51,335 nt of DNA from Haloterrigena salifodinae (GTDB lineage Archaea; Halobacteriota; Halobacteria; Halobacteriales; Natrialbaceae), in contig NZ_RQWN01000008.1 in NCBI RefSeq assembly GCF_003977755.1, positions 1 to 51,335 on the forward strand, in the 5' to 3' direction. Both the position numbers and the translations under genes were made by a program. The first letter of the stretch is position 1, and the number at the start of each line of letters is the position of its first letter. Of the stretch, positions 16,453 through 25,637 are shown piece after piece. Under the pieces are notes generated by a model. The model did no database searches and was not told the origin of the DNA. It worked only from the letters and a program-made list of their open reading frames with translations.

Positions 16453-17009
16453 TTATAGCTGTTCAAGTGGCTGTTCTTCCTGTATCAATTTCCCCTTGTT
16501 GTTCCGGTCGGGCTTCTTGATGATCGTGCCGACCCGCCAGAGCAGAGGATGGATCGAACTCTCGTCGTGGCCGATATAGATGAAACAGCCGTTGTACTTG
16601 CGGATCTTAAACACCAGCGGCCCCATCAGTTTCCGCACTTTCTGGCCGTCCTCGCCGGTCCCCGAGGCGTTCGTCGAGAACTCGTCACCGACGAACGCTT
16701 TCGGCTGTTGCGCGTTTTCGACCGGGTTCCCGTCCTGCGTCACCCACTCCTCAAGCAGCGGGTAGGGGGGGGGGGGAGAATCCAGCCGTCTTCAACGGAG
16801 CCATCGTCACGAACCCAGTTGGCGTTACGCGTGAGCGTGCGACTGTTCGAGGCCACTTTGAGATTGCCGTCGACCCATCGGTCACGCAACTGTAACAGCA
16901 GACACGCGAGATTCGTTTTGCCAGCTCTCATTTCGCCGAGGATGACCGGCGCAGGTCCCGCGACCGTCTCGCATTCGACCCCGACCCCATCAAGGAGGCT
17001 ATCCCCTTT
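16453..17009 (-). pseudogene. P-loop ATPase, split at a G/C homopolymer and lacking its N-terminus
   Basis: Two frames of one protein. 17009-16777 encodes a strand and P-loop (PVILGEMRAGKTNLACLLLQ, Walker A GEMRAGKT). After a run of 12 G (minus-strand C, 16765-16776) the frame moves to YPLLEEWVTQDG, a possible Walker B-like FVGDEFS, and IYIGHDESSIHP. Ten or 13 C would restore one frame. The frame opens only after a TAG at 17010-17012 and has no good start, so the 5' end may be lost beside the integrase. Small ATPases of this sort sit near integrases in haloarchaeal pleolipovirus proviruses; this assignment is by context only. Confidence 0.6.
16765..16776. repeat. 12-base G homopolymer
   Basis: A run of twelve G inside the ATPase gene. 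The two halves of the gene are in different frames on either side of it. It could be a phase-variable tract or a sequencing error. Confidence 0.75.
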
Positions 17010-17057
17010 CTACCAATGGACGAAGACGAAAGTGGACCGAGAAACTCGCAGGCCAGA

Positions 17058-18200
17058 TCAGTCGCGGACTTCGTCGATACTGTCGGAGACGTCCCTCATC
17101 TTGGTATCCGAATACGCTTCGTGTGTTGTCTCGATCGATTGGTGGCGGAGCGCTTCTTGCGCCTTTTCGGACAAGCCACTGGCGTACAGGTCGCGACCGA
17201 GCGCCCGTCGTGCGCCGTGGAGTGTGAGATAGTCGTAATCGCCGTCCAGCTCGATACCGGCCTCTTTCGTGAGGCGTTTCATCAACCGCCGAACTCCCTC
17301 TTTGGAGATCGACGGCGGTGGGACCTCATGCTCACGGTGTAGTCGGTCAAGAACCTCGGTTTTCCCTGCGTCACCCCGGTCCTCGAGTGCCGCAGAAACC
17401 GTCTTCTCTCCGATCGATTCGACGAGTTCCTGCCGTTTCGACTGATAGTGGCCGGTCGGGAAAACAGGCCACTCGTCAGTCGGTGGATCAAGGAGTCCGC
17501 GCCATCGCTCGAGGACATCGTGAACGCTCTCGGGGAACGGTGCGGTTTCATAGTCTCGTGACTTCCCGTAGACCTCGATCGACCGCTCTTCGAAGTCGAC
17601 ATCTGCCCAGCGGAGGCCATCACGTTTCTCGTCCTTTGAATCCGAGAATAGTTCTGCCCCACGCGCCCCCGTTCCATCGAGCATGACTACGATCGCCCTG
17701 TCGCGGAACGCGGTCTCTCGATCGACCCGGATCGTTCCCTCGAGCGCCATGTCGATGCGCTTCGTGGTGTAGTTAATGAGCTGCTCGCGATCATCATCTG
17801 ACCAGTACTGCGTTTTCCGTTTCCCATCGTCTTCGGGGAGTGGATCCATCGCCTCGGTCGTGTCCGCTGGATTCGTCTCGAGGAGTTGGTCTCGAACACA
17901 CCAAGACAGGAAAGCACGGACGTACGCGAAGTACGTCTGTGCCGTCGACGCCGAGATCTCCTCGTCGATCTTGGTTCGGTCGTATAGATCCTCGCTGTAT
18001 CGACGGACGTCTGCCGGCTCGAGATCTCTAATGTCCTTGAGGCCGAGTTCATCCCGACAGAACTCGGCGAACCCCATCAGCGGCGAGCGCATCGTCGTCC
18101 GTGACCCTTCCGCTTGGATTTTGTAGGTGAGGTAGCGTTCGATTGCGTCTTGGATGGTCTTCCCCTGGGAGTGAGCCCGCCTCTCGCTGGGAGTAGACAT
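17058..18200 (-). CDS. tyrosine recombinase / integrase
   Basis: 380 residues. The N-terminal half (15-110) is the SAM-like core-binding domain. The catalytic half carries Arg180 (LDGTGARGAELF), H328-x-x-R331 (LTLHGARR), H353 and the nucleophile Tyr363 (THEAYSDTK), the full set of a phage-integrase family enzyme. The protein is slightly longer than XerC/D. It resembles integrases of haloarchaeal proviruses and plasmids such as the SNJ2 type. It is transcribed toward the broken ATPase gene. No tRNA gene or duplicated attachment core was seen nearby, so the integration site is unknown. Confidence 0.85.
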   Translation of the reverse strand: MSTPSERRAHSQGKTIQDAIERYLTYKIQAEGSRTTMRSPLMGFAEFCRDELGLKDIRDLEPADVRRYSEDLYDRTKIDEEISASTAQTYFAYVRAFLSWCVRDQLLETNPADTTEAMDPLPEDDGKRKTQYWSDDDREQLINYTTKRIDMALEGTIRVDRETAFRDRAIVVMLDGTGARGAELFSDSKDEKRDGLRWADVDFEERSIEVYGKSRDYETAPFPESVHDVLERWRGLLDPPTDEWPVFPTGHYQSKRQELVESIGEKTVSAALEDRGDAGKTEVLDRLHREHEVPPPSISKEGVRRLMKRLTKEAGIELDGDYDYLTLHGARRALGRDLYASGLSEKAQEALRHQSIETTHEAYSDTKMRDVSDSIDEVRD

Positions 18201-18588
18201 TCGTATGTGGGGTACAGTATCGACCCGAGTAAAGTCCCTTGGTTAAACTGGTCTTTAGACAAGTGAGTTCCGAAGCTGCTATACTCTCCATTTTCGGAGG
18301 TCTCGAGCGCTGTACCCGCAGAAAATCATCTAATAAACCTCACAGTGCTATATTTTCTATGCATCCTGAGCTCCAGACCCTGACCGTTTGAATTGATATA
18401 CAAATCAACACCCACGAAAAGAATCCCGGCGGCGAGCATCAGCCGCTACCCATTCCGCGAGCCCGCTGGCTTACCGATTCGACGCCGGCCAGCCCGCCAA
18501 CGACCGTCGAATCAGGGCGAAAACACGACGAGAAGGAGAGTGCTGCCGCTCACCAACTTGGAAGCGAACCCGGAAGAACGGCGGAAGC
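18201..18588. other. intergenic region between integrase and transposase
   Basis: About 390 bases without a convincing gene. The part near 18201-18420 is AT-rich (integrase promoter side). From about 18420 it is GC-rich and reads like the non-coding left flank of the transposase element. I looked for terminal inverted repeats of the element here and beyond 20367 and did not find a convincing pair. Confidence 0.4.
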
Positions 18589-20367
18589 CTACCCGCCCGG
18601 ATCGAACAGGCAGAACCCCACCAGCTCCACGATCTCCCCCGCCAATATCGGCGGATCCTCTCCTAAGTCCACGTCCACCTCGTCCCGCAGCAGGAAGTTC
18701 GCCAACCGCCACACGTTGTACAGGGTGACGCCGATCACGAAGTACAGGAACCGATTCCGGTAGTCCGACGACGCCGACGTCGGCAGGAAGTGCTTCTTGA
18801 TCGTCTTGTACTCGTTCTCAATCGTCCACCGCTTCCGATACTGCTCGGCCAGCCCGATGCCCCTGTCTGGCCCGACATGGGCGTTCACCGTGAAGATTGC
18901 GTAGTCACCCTCGATGTACTCCTCCTCGTCCTTCGCCGTGTCCTTCGGCACATAGATGAACGTCACCGGCTGTCGCTCGCCCTCGTACGTCAGCCACCCC
19001 TGCTCGACACTCGCGTCCGCCGCCTCGTGCTTGACGGTCTTCTCGATGGCCACCCTGTCCGCCTCCGCCTGCTTCCGCTTCCCGATCACGTAGAACGCGT
19101 CGTGCTGGTCGATGCGGTGCCTGACCTCGTAGCTGTCGAACTCGCGGTCGGCGAACACCTTGTTGATGTCCACGTGCTGTTCGGCCTGCTCCAACAGGCG
19201 GTCGACCAGCTCGCCGCGCGTCCGCGTGTCGAGGTCATCCGACTCCCAGCCGCGCCGGTCACGAACCGGCTCGATGGCGAGGACGATCGGCGTGCCCTCG
19301 GCGACGATGGTGAGCGTGGCGAACTTGAACGCCCGCTCGTGACTCTCCTTGACGCCGCTGACCATTTCCGGGTAGTCCTCTCGCGGGTAGACCTCCCGCG
19401 TCGAGCCGCCGCTGTACGTGATCTCGACGGGTTCCTCCCACCACTCGACGTTCTCCTCGTCGCGGAACGGCGACGGCCAGTACGGCCACGTCGTGATGTC
19501 GAACGCGGCGTTCACCGGCTCGCGGATCCCGGTGCGGTCGCGGCCCGCGATCTCATCGAGGATGTTCTCGACGCCGGCGTGGAAGGCGGGCAGCACCGCA
19601 TCTCGGATCTCCCTCCACTCGTCGCGGCGGGTGCCGTCGGCGAAGTCCCACAGGTCGGTCTGCGGGTCGGGGTCGGCGACTTTCTTCATTGTCCGGTTGT
19701 GGCTGGAGCCGTGCGGGACTTCGCTGCGGTCGCTGAGGCGGGCGAACCGGCGGCGCTTCGTGGTCGCTCCCGCCTTCACCATGTTGAGGTAGCCCTGTCG
19801 CTCGAAGTACGCCTGCAGTGCGTACTTCGCGTTCGCGGCACGGGGGTCTTTGAACTCCTCAAAGCCGAGGTCGGTCGCCCGCTGGACGGCCTGCATGATC
19901 TGCTCCTCCTCGATGCCCGTGTCTTGGATGTCCTCGGGTTCGAGGGCTGGTTCGTGCCGGTCGACGACGTCGTGTTCTTCGCAGACCTCGCGGATGCGGT
20001 CGGCGGCCTCCTTGATCAGTCCCCGCTCGCAGTGGTCGAATCGGTTCCTCCACATCCAGCTGATGCCACCTTGCGTGGGTGCCCGCGGGAGGTCGAACCT
20101 GACGAAGACGTAGGCGGCACCGGAGAGCCGACGGGCGGTCTCCTGTTGGCCGAATCCGCGAGCCTCCTTGTAGAGGAACAGTTTGACGATGCCCTCGAGC
20201 GGGAAGCGGGCGTCGTCGGGGTTGTCGTAGTCCGAGAAGGCCTCGGTCGGGATGTCGAGGTTGGCGATGACGCGGGTGACGTGTTCGTGGAGGTGGCACA
20301 GGTCGGTGGCCTGCTCGGCGAGGCACTCCACCGCATCCGCCCGCGTGTCCACCTCGTCCCCGTTCAT
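18589..20367 (-). CDS. DDE transposase (IS4-like superfamily), 592 aa
   Basis: 592 residues, apparently intact. ISH-type haloarchaeal DDE transposase: an N-terminal DNA-binding part with FLYKEARGFGQQETARRLSG, a central catalytic region (FDITTWPYWPSP with the first Asp; KVFADREFDSYEVR with the second), and the C-terminal YRKRWTIENEYKTIKKHF with the Y-(2)-R-(3)-E signature and catalytic Glu. GC-rich codon use matches the block to its right. The element boundaries could not be fixed, so only the gene is given. Confidence 0.82.
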   Translation of the reverse strand: MNGDEVDTRADAVECLAEQATDLCHLHEHVTRVIANLDIPTEAFSDYDNPDDARFPLEGIVKLFLYKEARGFGQQETARRLSGAAYVFVRFDLPRAPTQGGISWMWRNRFDHCERGLIKEAADRIREVCEEHDVVDRHEPALEPEDIQDTGIEEEQIMQAVQRATDLGFEEFKDPRAANAKYALQAYFERQGYLNMVKAGATTKRRRFARLSDRSEVPHGSSHNRTMKKVADPDPQTDLWDFADGTRRDEWREIRDAVLPAFHAGVENILDEIAGRDRTGIREPVNAAFDITTWPYWPSPFRDEENVEWWEEPVEITYSGGSTREVYPREDYPEMVSGVKESHERAFKFATLTIVAEGTPIVLAIEPVRDRRGWESDDLDTRTRGELVDRLLEQAEQHVDINKVFADREFDSYEVRHRIDQHDAFYVIGKRKQAEADRVAIEKTVKHEAADASVEQGWLTYEGERQPVTFIYVPKDTAKDEEEYIEGDYAIFTVNAHVGPDRGIGLAEQYRKRWTIENEYKTIKKHFLPTSASSDYRNRFLYFVIGVTLYNVWRLANFLLRDEVDVDLGEDPPILAGEIVELVGFCLFDPGG

Positions 20368-20532
20368 CGTCGAGTAGTCGTTTGCTCAGTTACTGCGTAA
20401 ATGTCGGAGGGCTGTTGCCGCGTTTCCGAGGTTGGAATTCCAGAGTGGTAGAGTGAGAGGTGTTGAGTTGGCTCCCGTTCTTGGCGATCTCGGTATGGGA
20501 ATTGGCACAGTAACCGAGCGTGCCCGTGCATC

Positions 20533-20578
20533 TGAGCTTACTCTGGTATTGAGCTAGCTCAGATACAGAGCCAGCTCA
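20533..20578. promoter_or_regulatory. TGAGCT half-site cluster with perfect palindrome
   Basis: TGAGCTAGCTCA (20550-20561) is a perfect 12-bp palindrome. Further half sites TGAGCT (20533-20538) and AGCTCA (20573-20578) flank it. The cluster lies 40-80 bases before the start of the winged-helix gene at 20615, so autoregulation is plausible. Confidence 0.5.
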
Positions 20579-20614
20579 ATCCTATATGGGAACTCAGTAT
20601 CTGTGTTAGGTCAG

Positions 20615-21112
20615 ATGACGGACGAGGACGACGCCGGCGATGCCGGTGGGGTCGACGATAGGGAGCACAGCGACCTTCTCGCCTTCCTCAACAAGCGTGG
20701 GGCGGTTGAATTGCTTGGGACGGTCAATATGGACGGCGTGCGCTACGGCTACCTCGAGGAGTCGCTTGGCATCAGCCACGACACCGTGTCGAAGTACTTG
20801 GCGCAGGCTGAGGAGTTGGACTTGATCGAGCCCGAGAGCGTCCGCGGCGAGCGGGGCGTGACGCACAAGTACGTGCTGACGCCGCTTGGCGCTCGCCTTC
20901 ATCGCAAGTTGAAGCAGATGGGTGCGGTGGACGACTTCAATCTCCTCCAGATGTATCGGCGACGCGTCCCCGAGTACGAGGAGGAACTCAAGGAGTGGGT
21001 GCGCGAGCGAGAAGAGGAAGGCGACCTGCACGACCGGAAGCGCAACCGCGACTCCTACGAGTATCTGAAGCGGGACTTCGGCGGTGCCGGCGACTCGGAG
21101 GAGAGCAAATGA
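20615..21112 (+). CDS. winged-helix transcriptional regulator
   Basis: 165 residues from ATG 20615. Residues about 20-105 form a winged helix: LLGTVNMDGVRYGYLEESLG, then SHDTVSKYLAQAEELDLIEP and a wing (THKYVLTPLGARLHRKL). The C-terminus is a long charged helix. A palindromic cluster lies just upstream. It precedes an Orc1/Cdc6 gene and a nuclease gene in the same orientation, and the three share GC-rich codon use. Confidence 0.75.
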   Translation: MTDEDDAGDAGGVDDREHSDLLAFLNKRGAVELLGTVNMDGVRYGYLEESLGISHDTVSKYLAQAEELDLIEPESVRGERGVTHKYVLTPLGARLHRKLKQMGAVDDFNLLQMYRRRVPEYEEELKEWVREREEEGDLHDRKRNRDSYEYLKRDFGGAGDSEESK

Positions 21113-21196
21113 GGGGACAGATGACGCACGCCTGCGATAAAACCCGGAAACACCACCCTTCCAACTAAGTGCCCGCGCCGAGACGCGTGCCGGCAA

Positions 21197-22201
21197 ATGA
21201 TCGCGGACGCACGCCCGCTCCAGCCCGAGTTCGTGCCCGGCGACGTGAGACACAGGGACGGCGAAATCGACGCGCTCACCAGTACCCTCCGCCCCGTACT
21301 CGACGGCCAACACGCCGAACCGATTCTCCTCCACGGCCCCAGCGGCACCGGGAAGACCTGCATTGCCCGCCACGCCGTCGACCGCCTCCGCAGCGAGGTC
21401 GTCGACCTCCACACCCAGTACGTCAACTGCTGGCAGGACTATACCCGCTTCAAGACGCTCTACCGCCTACTGGAGGGAATCGACCGCGCCATCGATGTCC
21501 ACCGCCAGTCGACGCCACGCGATGAGCTGGTCGATCGGCTGCGCGACGGGCTCGACGACCCCTACGTCGCCATCCTCGACGAGGTCGACCAGTTGACCGA
21601 GAAGGAGGTGCTGTACGACCTCCACCGTGTGAGGGGCCTCTCCGTCGTCCTCATCGCCAACGCAGAGGAGGAACTGTTCTCGGTGCTGGAGGGACGGGTC
21701 GCTAGTCGGTTCAAGACCGCGACCCGCATCCACTTCGACCGCTACGGCACCCGCGAGCTGGTCGGCATCCTCGAGGATCGCGTCCGGTGGGGTCTCCACG
21801 AGGACGCCATTACTGACGACCAGCTCCGATGGATTGCCGACGCAGCCGGCGGGGACGCACGTATCGCCATCGCCACTCTCCGTGCCGCCGCGCAAGAGGC
21901 CGACCGCCGAGGTCTCGACCGACTGACCACCGACGCGATCGAGGCGGCGGCCCCGAAGGCAAAGGCGGAAATTCGGCGGAAGAACCTCGAGAAGCTCACC
22001 GACGATCAGCGCACCCTCTACGACATCATCGAGGAACAGGAGGAGATTGCGCCGGACGCACTGTACGAGGCCTATCGAGAGGAGGTCGCCGAAGCGAAGT
22101 CGCGGCGGATGGTGCGTAACTACCTCCGGAAGATGCGCCGCTACAACCTCGTCACTGCCGAAGGCGAGGGGCGAGCCCGGACGTACCAACTCGTCTCCTG
22201 A
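21197..22201 (+). CDS. Orc1/Cdc6-family AAA+ ATPase
   Basis: 334 residues. Walker A HGPSGTGKT at about 46-54, Walker B VAILDEVDQL, sensor 1 VVLIANAEEE, sensor 2 region GGDARIAIATLRAAAQEA, and a C-terminal winged helix (TLYDIIEEQEEIAPDALYEA onward). All domains of archaeal Orc1/Cdc6 are present, but the protein is short for the family (usually near 400). I see no convincing origin-recognition boxes within a few hundred bases, so whether it fires an origin on this plasmid or is an accessory paralog is open. Confidence 0.85.
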   Translation: MIADARPLQPEFVPGDVRHRDGEIDALTSTLRPVLDGQHAEPILLHGPSGTGKTCIARHAVDRLRSEVVDLHTQYVNCWQDYTRFKTLYRLLEGIDRAIDVHRQSTPRDELVDRLRDGLDDPYVAILDEVDQLTEKEVLYDLHRVRGLSVVLIANAEEELFSVLEGRVASRFKTATRIHFDRYGTRELVGILEDRVRWGLHEDAITDDQLRWIADAAGGDARIAIATLRAAAQEADRRGLDRLTTDAIEAAAPKAKAEIRRKNLEKLTDDQRTLYDIIEEQEEIAPDALYEAYREEVAEAKSRRMVRNYLRKMRRYNLVTAEGEGRARTYQLVS

Positions 22202-22268
22202 CCGAACGCGGAATCCGGAAACAGCCCTCCGTTGCCTATCCTTCTCGGCGACCGCGTTCTATGCAGAG

Positions 22269-22997
22269 ATGCACGAGAAGTCAGACCGCGGCCACGTTGC
22301 GTGGGACATCGAGACGACCGGCTTCGGCTGGTCGGAGGAGATCACCGTCAGTGGATTCTGGTTCCCGGGCGGGCACGCGACGCTCCTCGTCAACGCCGGC
22401 CCGCACACCGCTGATGCGGAAGCGTTCGAGAGGCGGTTGGCGGAGGCCTGCGGTGCTCCGGTATCCGTGACCGTCGCCGACGACGAGGCTGCTCTCCTCA
22501 AGGGAATGCGACGGGTGGTATTCGAGCGGTTCGAGCGCGACTACGACCGTCTCGTCGCGTACAACGCCGAGTCGTGGAAGGGCGGGTTCGACCTTCCCTT
22601 CGTCCGCACCCGCTGCATTCGGCAGGGGGTGGACTGGCCGTTCGACGGCCTCCTGTTCGCCGATCTCTGGGATCCGGTCAAGAAGCGGCTGAACACGACC
22701 ACCACGGCGTACGGTGCTTCCGCCGACGCGAACTCGCTGACGGGTGCGTACGACCTCCTGTGCGACCGGAACGAGAGCCTCGGCGACGTGCTGGCGGACG
22801 CTGAGGGACACGCGTGGTACCGCGACAGGCCGTACGACCCCTTCGAAGACTCGGGCAGCGCGGCGGCCCACTACCGTGAGGGTGACCTCTTGCCGGTCTT
22901 GGAGCACAACCTCGCCGACGTCCACCGCACGTGGGAGTTGGGCGAACTCGTCCGCCGCTTCGTCTCCTCAAAGGACGTTACCGAGAAGAAGCTCTGA
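22269..22997 (+). CDS. DnaQ/RNase H-like DEDD 3'-5' exonuclease
   Basis: 242 residues from ATG 22269, chosen because the earlier in-frame sequence overlaps the Orc1/Cdc6 gene. VAWDIETTGFGW (residues about 11-22) holds the D-x-E of motif Exo I; VAYNAESWKGGFDLPFVRTR has the Exo II Asp; the C-terminal HNLADVHRTWELG has the Exo III Asp. The layout is close to archaeal and bacterial predicted RNase H-like (YprB-type) nucleases. It is the third gene of the regulator-Cdc6-nuclease group, and may act in replication or repair of the element. Confidence 0.72.
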   Translation: MHEKSDRGHVAWDIETTGFGWSEEITVSGFWFPGGHATLLVNAGPHTADAEAFERRLAEACGAPVSVTVADDEAALLKGMRRVVFERFERDYDRLVAYNAESWKGGFDLPFVRTRCIRQGVDWPFDGLLFADLWDPVKKRLNTTTTAYGASADANSLTGAYDLLCDRNESLGDVLADAEGHAWYRDRPYDPFEDSGSAAAHYREGDLLPVLEHNLADVHRTWELGELVRRFVSSKDVTEKKL

Positions 22998-23020
22998 ACT
23001 CCTTGTTGAGACTGTCCTCG

Positions 23021-23173
23021 TCAGTCGTTTAGTGCCTCGTTCAGTTGATCTCGGAGTTCCTTCGCTTGCTCTTCCGGTGTAAACGACGAGATGTTGACAT
23101 TCTCGCCCTCCTCTCTGCCGGAAATGAGACTGCTGCCGTCCACGAACAGTAGAGGGCGCGGATGTACGGGCGA
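23021..23173 (-). pseudogene. 3' remnant of an unidentified gene
   Basis: An open minus-strand frame without a start codon encodes LLFVDGSSLISG, then an acidic linker and EEQAKELRDQLNEALND before a TGA at 23021-23023. Composition and a clean helical C-terminus suggest a true gene end. The upstream part is missing, next to the P-type ATPase gene. Confidence 0.4.
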
Positions 23174-23209
23174 AAACTGCGCCAAAGCCGAGAATCGGGA
23201 GAATGCGGT

Positions 23210-25579
23210 TCAGTCGAGTCGGTCAGGCTCGATCCGCGACAGCCGCATCGCGTTGCCCGTGACGCCGAGACTCATCCCCATGTCGCCGACCACGACTGCG
23301 AGCGCGACGCTTACCAGCCCCAGCGGCACGCCCAGCGCAAGTAGGAACTTCACGCCGAGGCTCGCCCAGATATTCTGCCGGATGACGCCGTTGGCCGTGT
23401 GCGACAGTTCGTAGAGGTACGGCAGCTTCCCGACGTCGTCGCCCATCAGCGCGATGTCCGCGGTTTCGAGCGCGGTGTCCGTGCCGGCCGCGCCCATCGC
23501 GATGCCGACCTCCGCGGTGGCGAGTGCGGGCGCGTCGTTGATGCCGTCGCCTACCATCGCCACCTCGCCGTACTCGGCCTGTAGTTCCTCAACCGCATCG
23601 ACCTTCTCGTCGGGCAGGAGTTCGGCGCGGTACTCGTCGACGCCGACTTCCTCGGCGATGGCCCGCGCGGTACCCTCGTTGTCGCCAGTCAGCATCACGA
23701 CGCGTTCGACGCCCAACTCGTGCAGGCGCTCGACGGCCCGCTTCGAGGCGGGACGCACCTCGTCGGCGATGGCGATGGCACCCAGCAGTTTCGATTCCGT
23801 TCCGACGATCACGACCGTCTTGCCTTCCTGCTCCAGCGCGGCGAGCGCGTCATCGGCGAACGCCTCGTCGTCGGACTCGTCCGTCTCCTCTGCCACGACG
23901 CCACCGTCTGTCTCGCGGCGTGCCCGCGAGAGGTCGAAGCCCATCTCCTCGAAGAGCGCGGGCTTGCCCGCGTAGTACGTCTCGCCGTCGATCTCCCCGC
24001 GGATGCCCTTGCCCGTCAGGCTCTCGAAGCCCTCGGGTTCGGGCACATCGCCGACGCCTGTTTCGTCGGCGTGGGCGAGAATCGCCGCGGCGATGGGATG
24101 CTCGCTGCGTCGCTCCAGTCCGGCGGCGTGACGGAGCAGCGTCGCCTCGTCGGCGTCGCCGACCGGGACGACGTCGGTGACGGCGAGTTCGCCCTTCGTG
24201 AGCGTGCCCGTCTTGTCGATGGCGACGGCGTCGACCTCGCCCATCGCCTCGAGGTAGTTGCCGCCCTTGATGAGGACGCCGTTCTTTGCGGCGCTGGTGA
24301 TGCCTGACACTACCGAGACGGGCGTCGAGATGACGAACGCGCAGGGGCAGGCGATCACCAGTAGGGTGAGTCCGCGGATGAACCACGTCTGCCAGTCGCC
24401 AGCGAAGCTGACCCCGTACCCGGCCACGTCCACCGACACGGGATCGGCAATGAGCAGCGGCGGGATGGCGGCGGTCAGGATCGCCAGCACGACCACGAGC
24501 GGCGTGTAGTACCCCGAGAACCGGTCGACGAACTGCTCGGTCTCGGTCTTGTTCGCCTGTGCCCCCTGCACCATCTCGATGATCCGCGAGAGCGTCGAGT
24601 CGCCCGCCGTCGACGTGACCTCCACCTCGAGGTAGCCCTCCTCGTTGATGGCACCGGCGTACACCTCGTCGCCAGCGGTCTTGTCGACGGGGACGCTCTC
24701 GCCGGTGATCGGCGACTGGTCGACCGCACTCTCGCCCTCAACGACCGTGCCGTCGAGCGGGATCTTGTCACCGGGGCGAACAACCACGGTCTCGCCCACC
24801 TCCACCTCGTCAGCGGGCACCGTCACTTCCTCACCGTCGCGCTTGACGATGGCCTCGTCGGGCGACAGCTCCATCAACTCGCGCAGAGAGTCCCGCGCTC
24901 TGTCCATCGCGTAGTCTTCCAGTAATTCGGCGATGCTGAACAGGACGGCCAGCGTCGCGGCCTCGACGAAGTAGCCGATGCCGGTCGCGGCGATGATCGC
25001 CGTCCCCATCAGCAGGTCGATGTCCAGACTCCGGTTCTTCGCGGAGTAGTAGCCGCCGCGGACGACGGGGATGCCGCTGGCGGCGACTGCGCCGAGGAAC
25101 AGCACATCCGCTACGTGGAGCGGGTAGTCGAGGACGCTCGCCACCGCGACGTTCTGACTCGTGAGGAGGAATTCGAAGAGGAGTCCGAGGGTGACGAACG
25201 CCGCGCCAAGCCACGTCTTCTTCGCGCGAGGACTCGTCCAGACCTCCGACGGCGGCGCGATGTCCACGCCGTCATCCGCCTCGGGTCGCTCATCGTCACC
25301 GTCGGTGTCCGAGCCACCGACGACCTCGTAGCCGGCGGCCTCGATCGCCTCAACTACGCCGGCTTCGCTGATACGGTCGGGGTCGTACGTGACGTTGGCC
25401 GTGCCGGTGGTCGGCTGGAGCGTGGCGTCGAGAACGCCGTCGACGCGCTGAAGGCTCTTGTCGACCTTCTGGGCACAGGATGGGCAGTCCATCTCGGGGA
25501 CGGCGAGGCGGGCAGTCAGCTCTTGTCGCTGACCGTCCCCGCTCGCCCGCCCGGCCGCGTTTGATTCATCAGTCATCAC
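23210..25579 (-). CDS. zntA: P1B-type heavy-metal ATPase (Zn/Cd/Pb type)
   Basis: 789 residues (ATG 25576 also possible). N-terminal HMA domain with MDCPSC at 30-35; actuator loop TGES at 292-295; membrane metal site CPC at 411-413; phosphorylation site DKTGT at 455-459; TGDN and GDGINDAP nucleotide-binding motifs. The CPC site and surrounding sequence (IACPCAFVISTPVSV, EVGIAMGAAGTDTALETADI) fit ZntA/CadA better than CopA. It should export Zn(II), Cd(II) or Pb(II) from the cell. A perfect palindrome lies just ahead of the gene, and an HTH-10 gene precedes it on the same strand. Copper cannot be fully excluded. Confidence 0.9.
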   Translation of the reverse strand: MMTDESNAAGRASGDGQRQELTARLAVPEMDCPSCAQKVDKSLQRVDGVLDATLQPTTGTANVTYDPDRISEAGVVEAIEAAGYEVVGGSDTDGDDERPEADDGVDIAPPSEVWTSPRAKKTWLGAAFVTLGLLFEFLLTSQNVAVASVLDYPLHVADVLFLGAVAASGIPVVRGGYYSAKNRSLDIDLLMGTAIIAATGIGYFVEAATLAVLFSIAELLEDYAMDRARDSLRELMELSPDEAIVKRDGEEVTVPADEVEVGETVVVRPGDKIPLDGTVVEGESAVDQSPITGESVPVDKTAGDEVYAGAINEEGYLEVEVTSTAGDSTLSRIIEMVQGAQANKTETEQFVDRFSGYYTPLVVVLAILTAAIPPLLIADPVSVDVAGYGVSFAGDWQTWFIRGLTLLVIACPCAFVISTPVSVVSGITSAAKNGVLIKGGNYLEAMGEVDAVAIDKTGTLTKGELAVTDVVPVGDADEATLLRHAAGLERRSEHPIAAAILAHADETGVGDVPEPEGFESLTGKGIRGEIDGETYYAGKPALFEEMGFDLSRARRETDGGVVAEETDESDDEAFADDALAALEQEGKTVVIVGTESKLLGAIAIADEVRPASKRAVERLHELGVERVVMLTGDNEGTARAIAEEVGVDEYRAELLPDEKVDAVEELQAEYGEVAMVGDGINDAPALATAEVGIAMGAAGTDTALETADIALMGDDVGKLPYLYELSHTANGVIRQNIWASLGVKFLLALGVPLGLVSVALAVVVGDMGMSLGVTGNAMRLSRIEPDRLD

Positions 25580-25613
25580 CCTGACGTAGGGGCCTCAGTT
25601 CGATAAGCCTTAG

Positions 25614-25627
25614 TTGGAATATTCCAA
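25614..25627. promoter_or_regulatory. perfect palindrome in front of the metal ATPase gene
   Basis: TTGGAATATTCCAA is a perfect 14-bp palindrome within the 58-base gap between the HTH-10 gene and the ATPase gene. It is placed to act as an operator, and AT-rich sequence on its ATPase side could hold the promoter. Confidence 0.6.
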
Positions 25628-25637
25628 GTCGGAGGTG

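Noticed and set aside
18201-18588. tRNA gene or attachment site near the integrase
   Set aside because: No cloverleaf or duplicated core was found by eye.
18790-20400. 536-codon plus-strand ORF antisense to the transposase
   Set aside because: Typical antisense shadow of a GC-rich gene; Leu/Val/Asp/Arg repetition and no domain.
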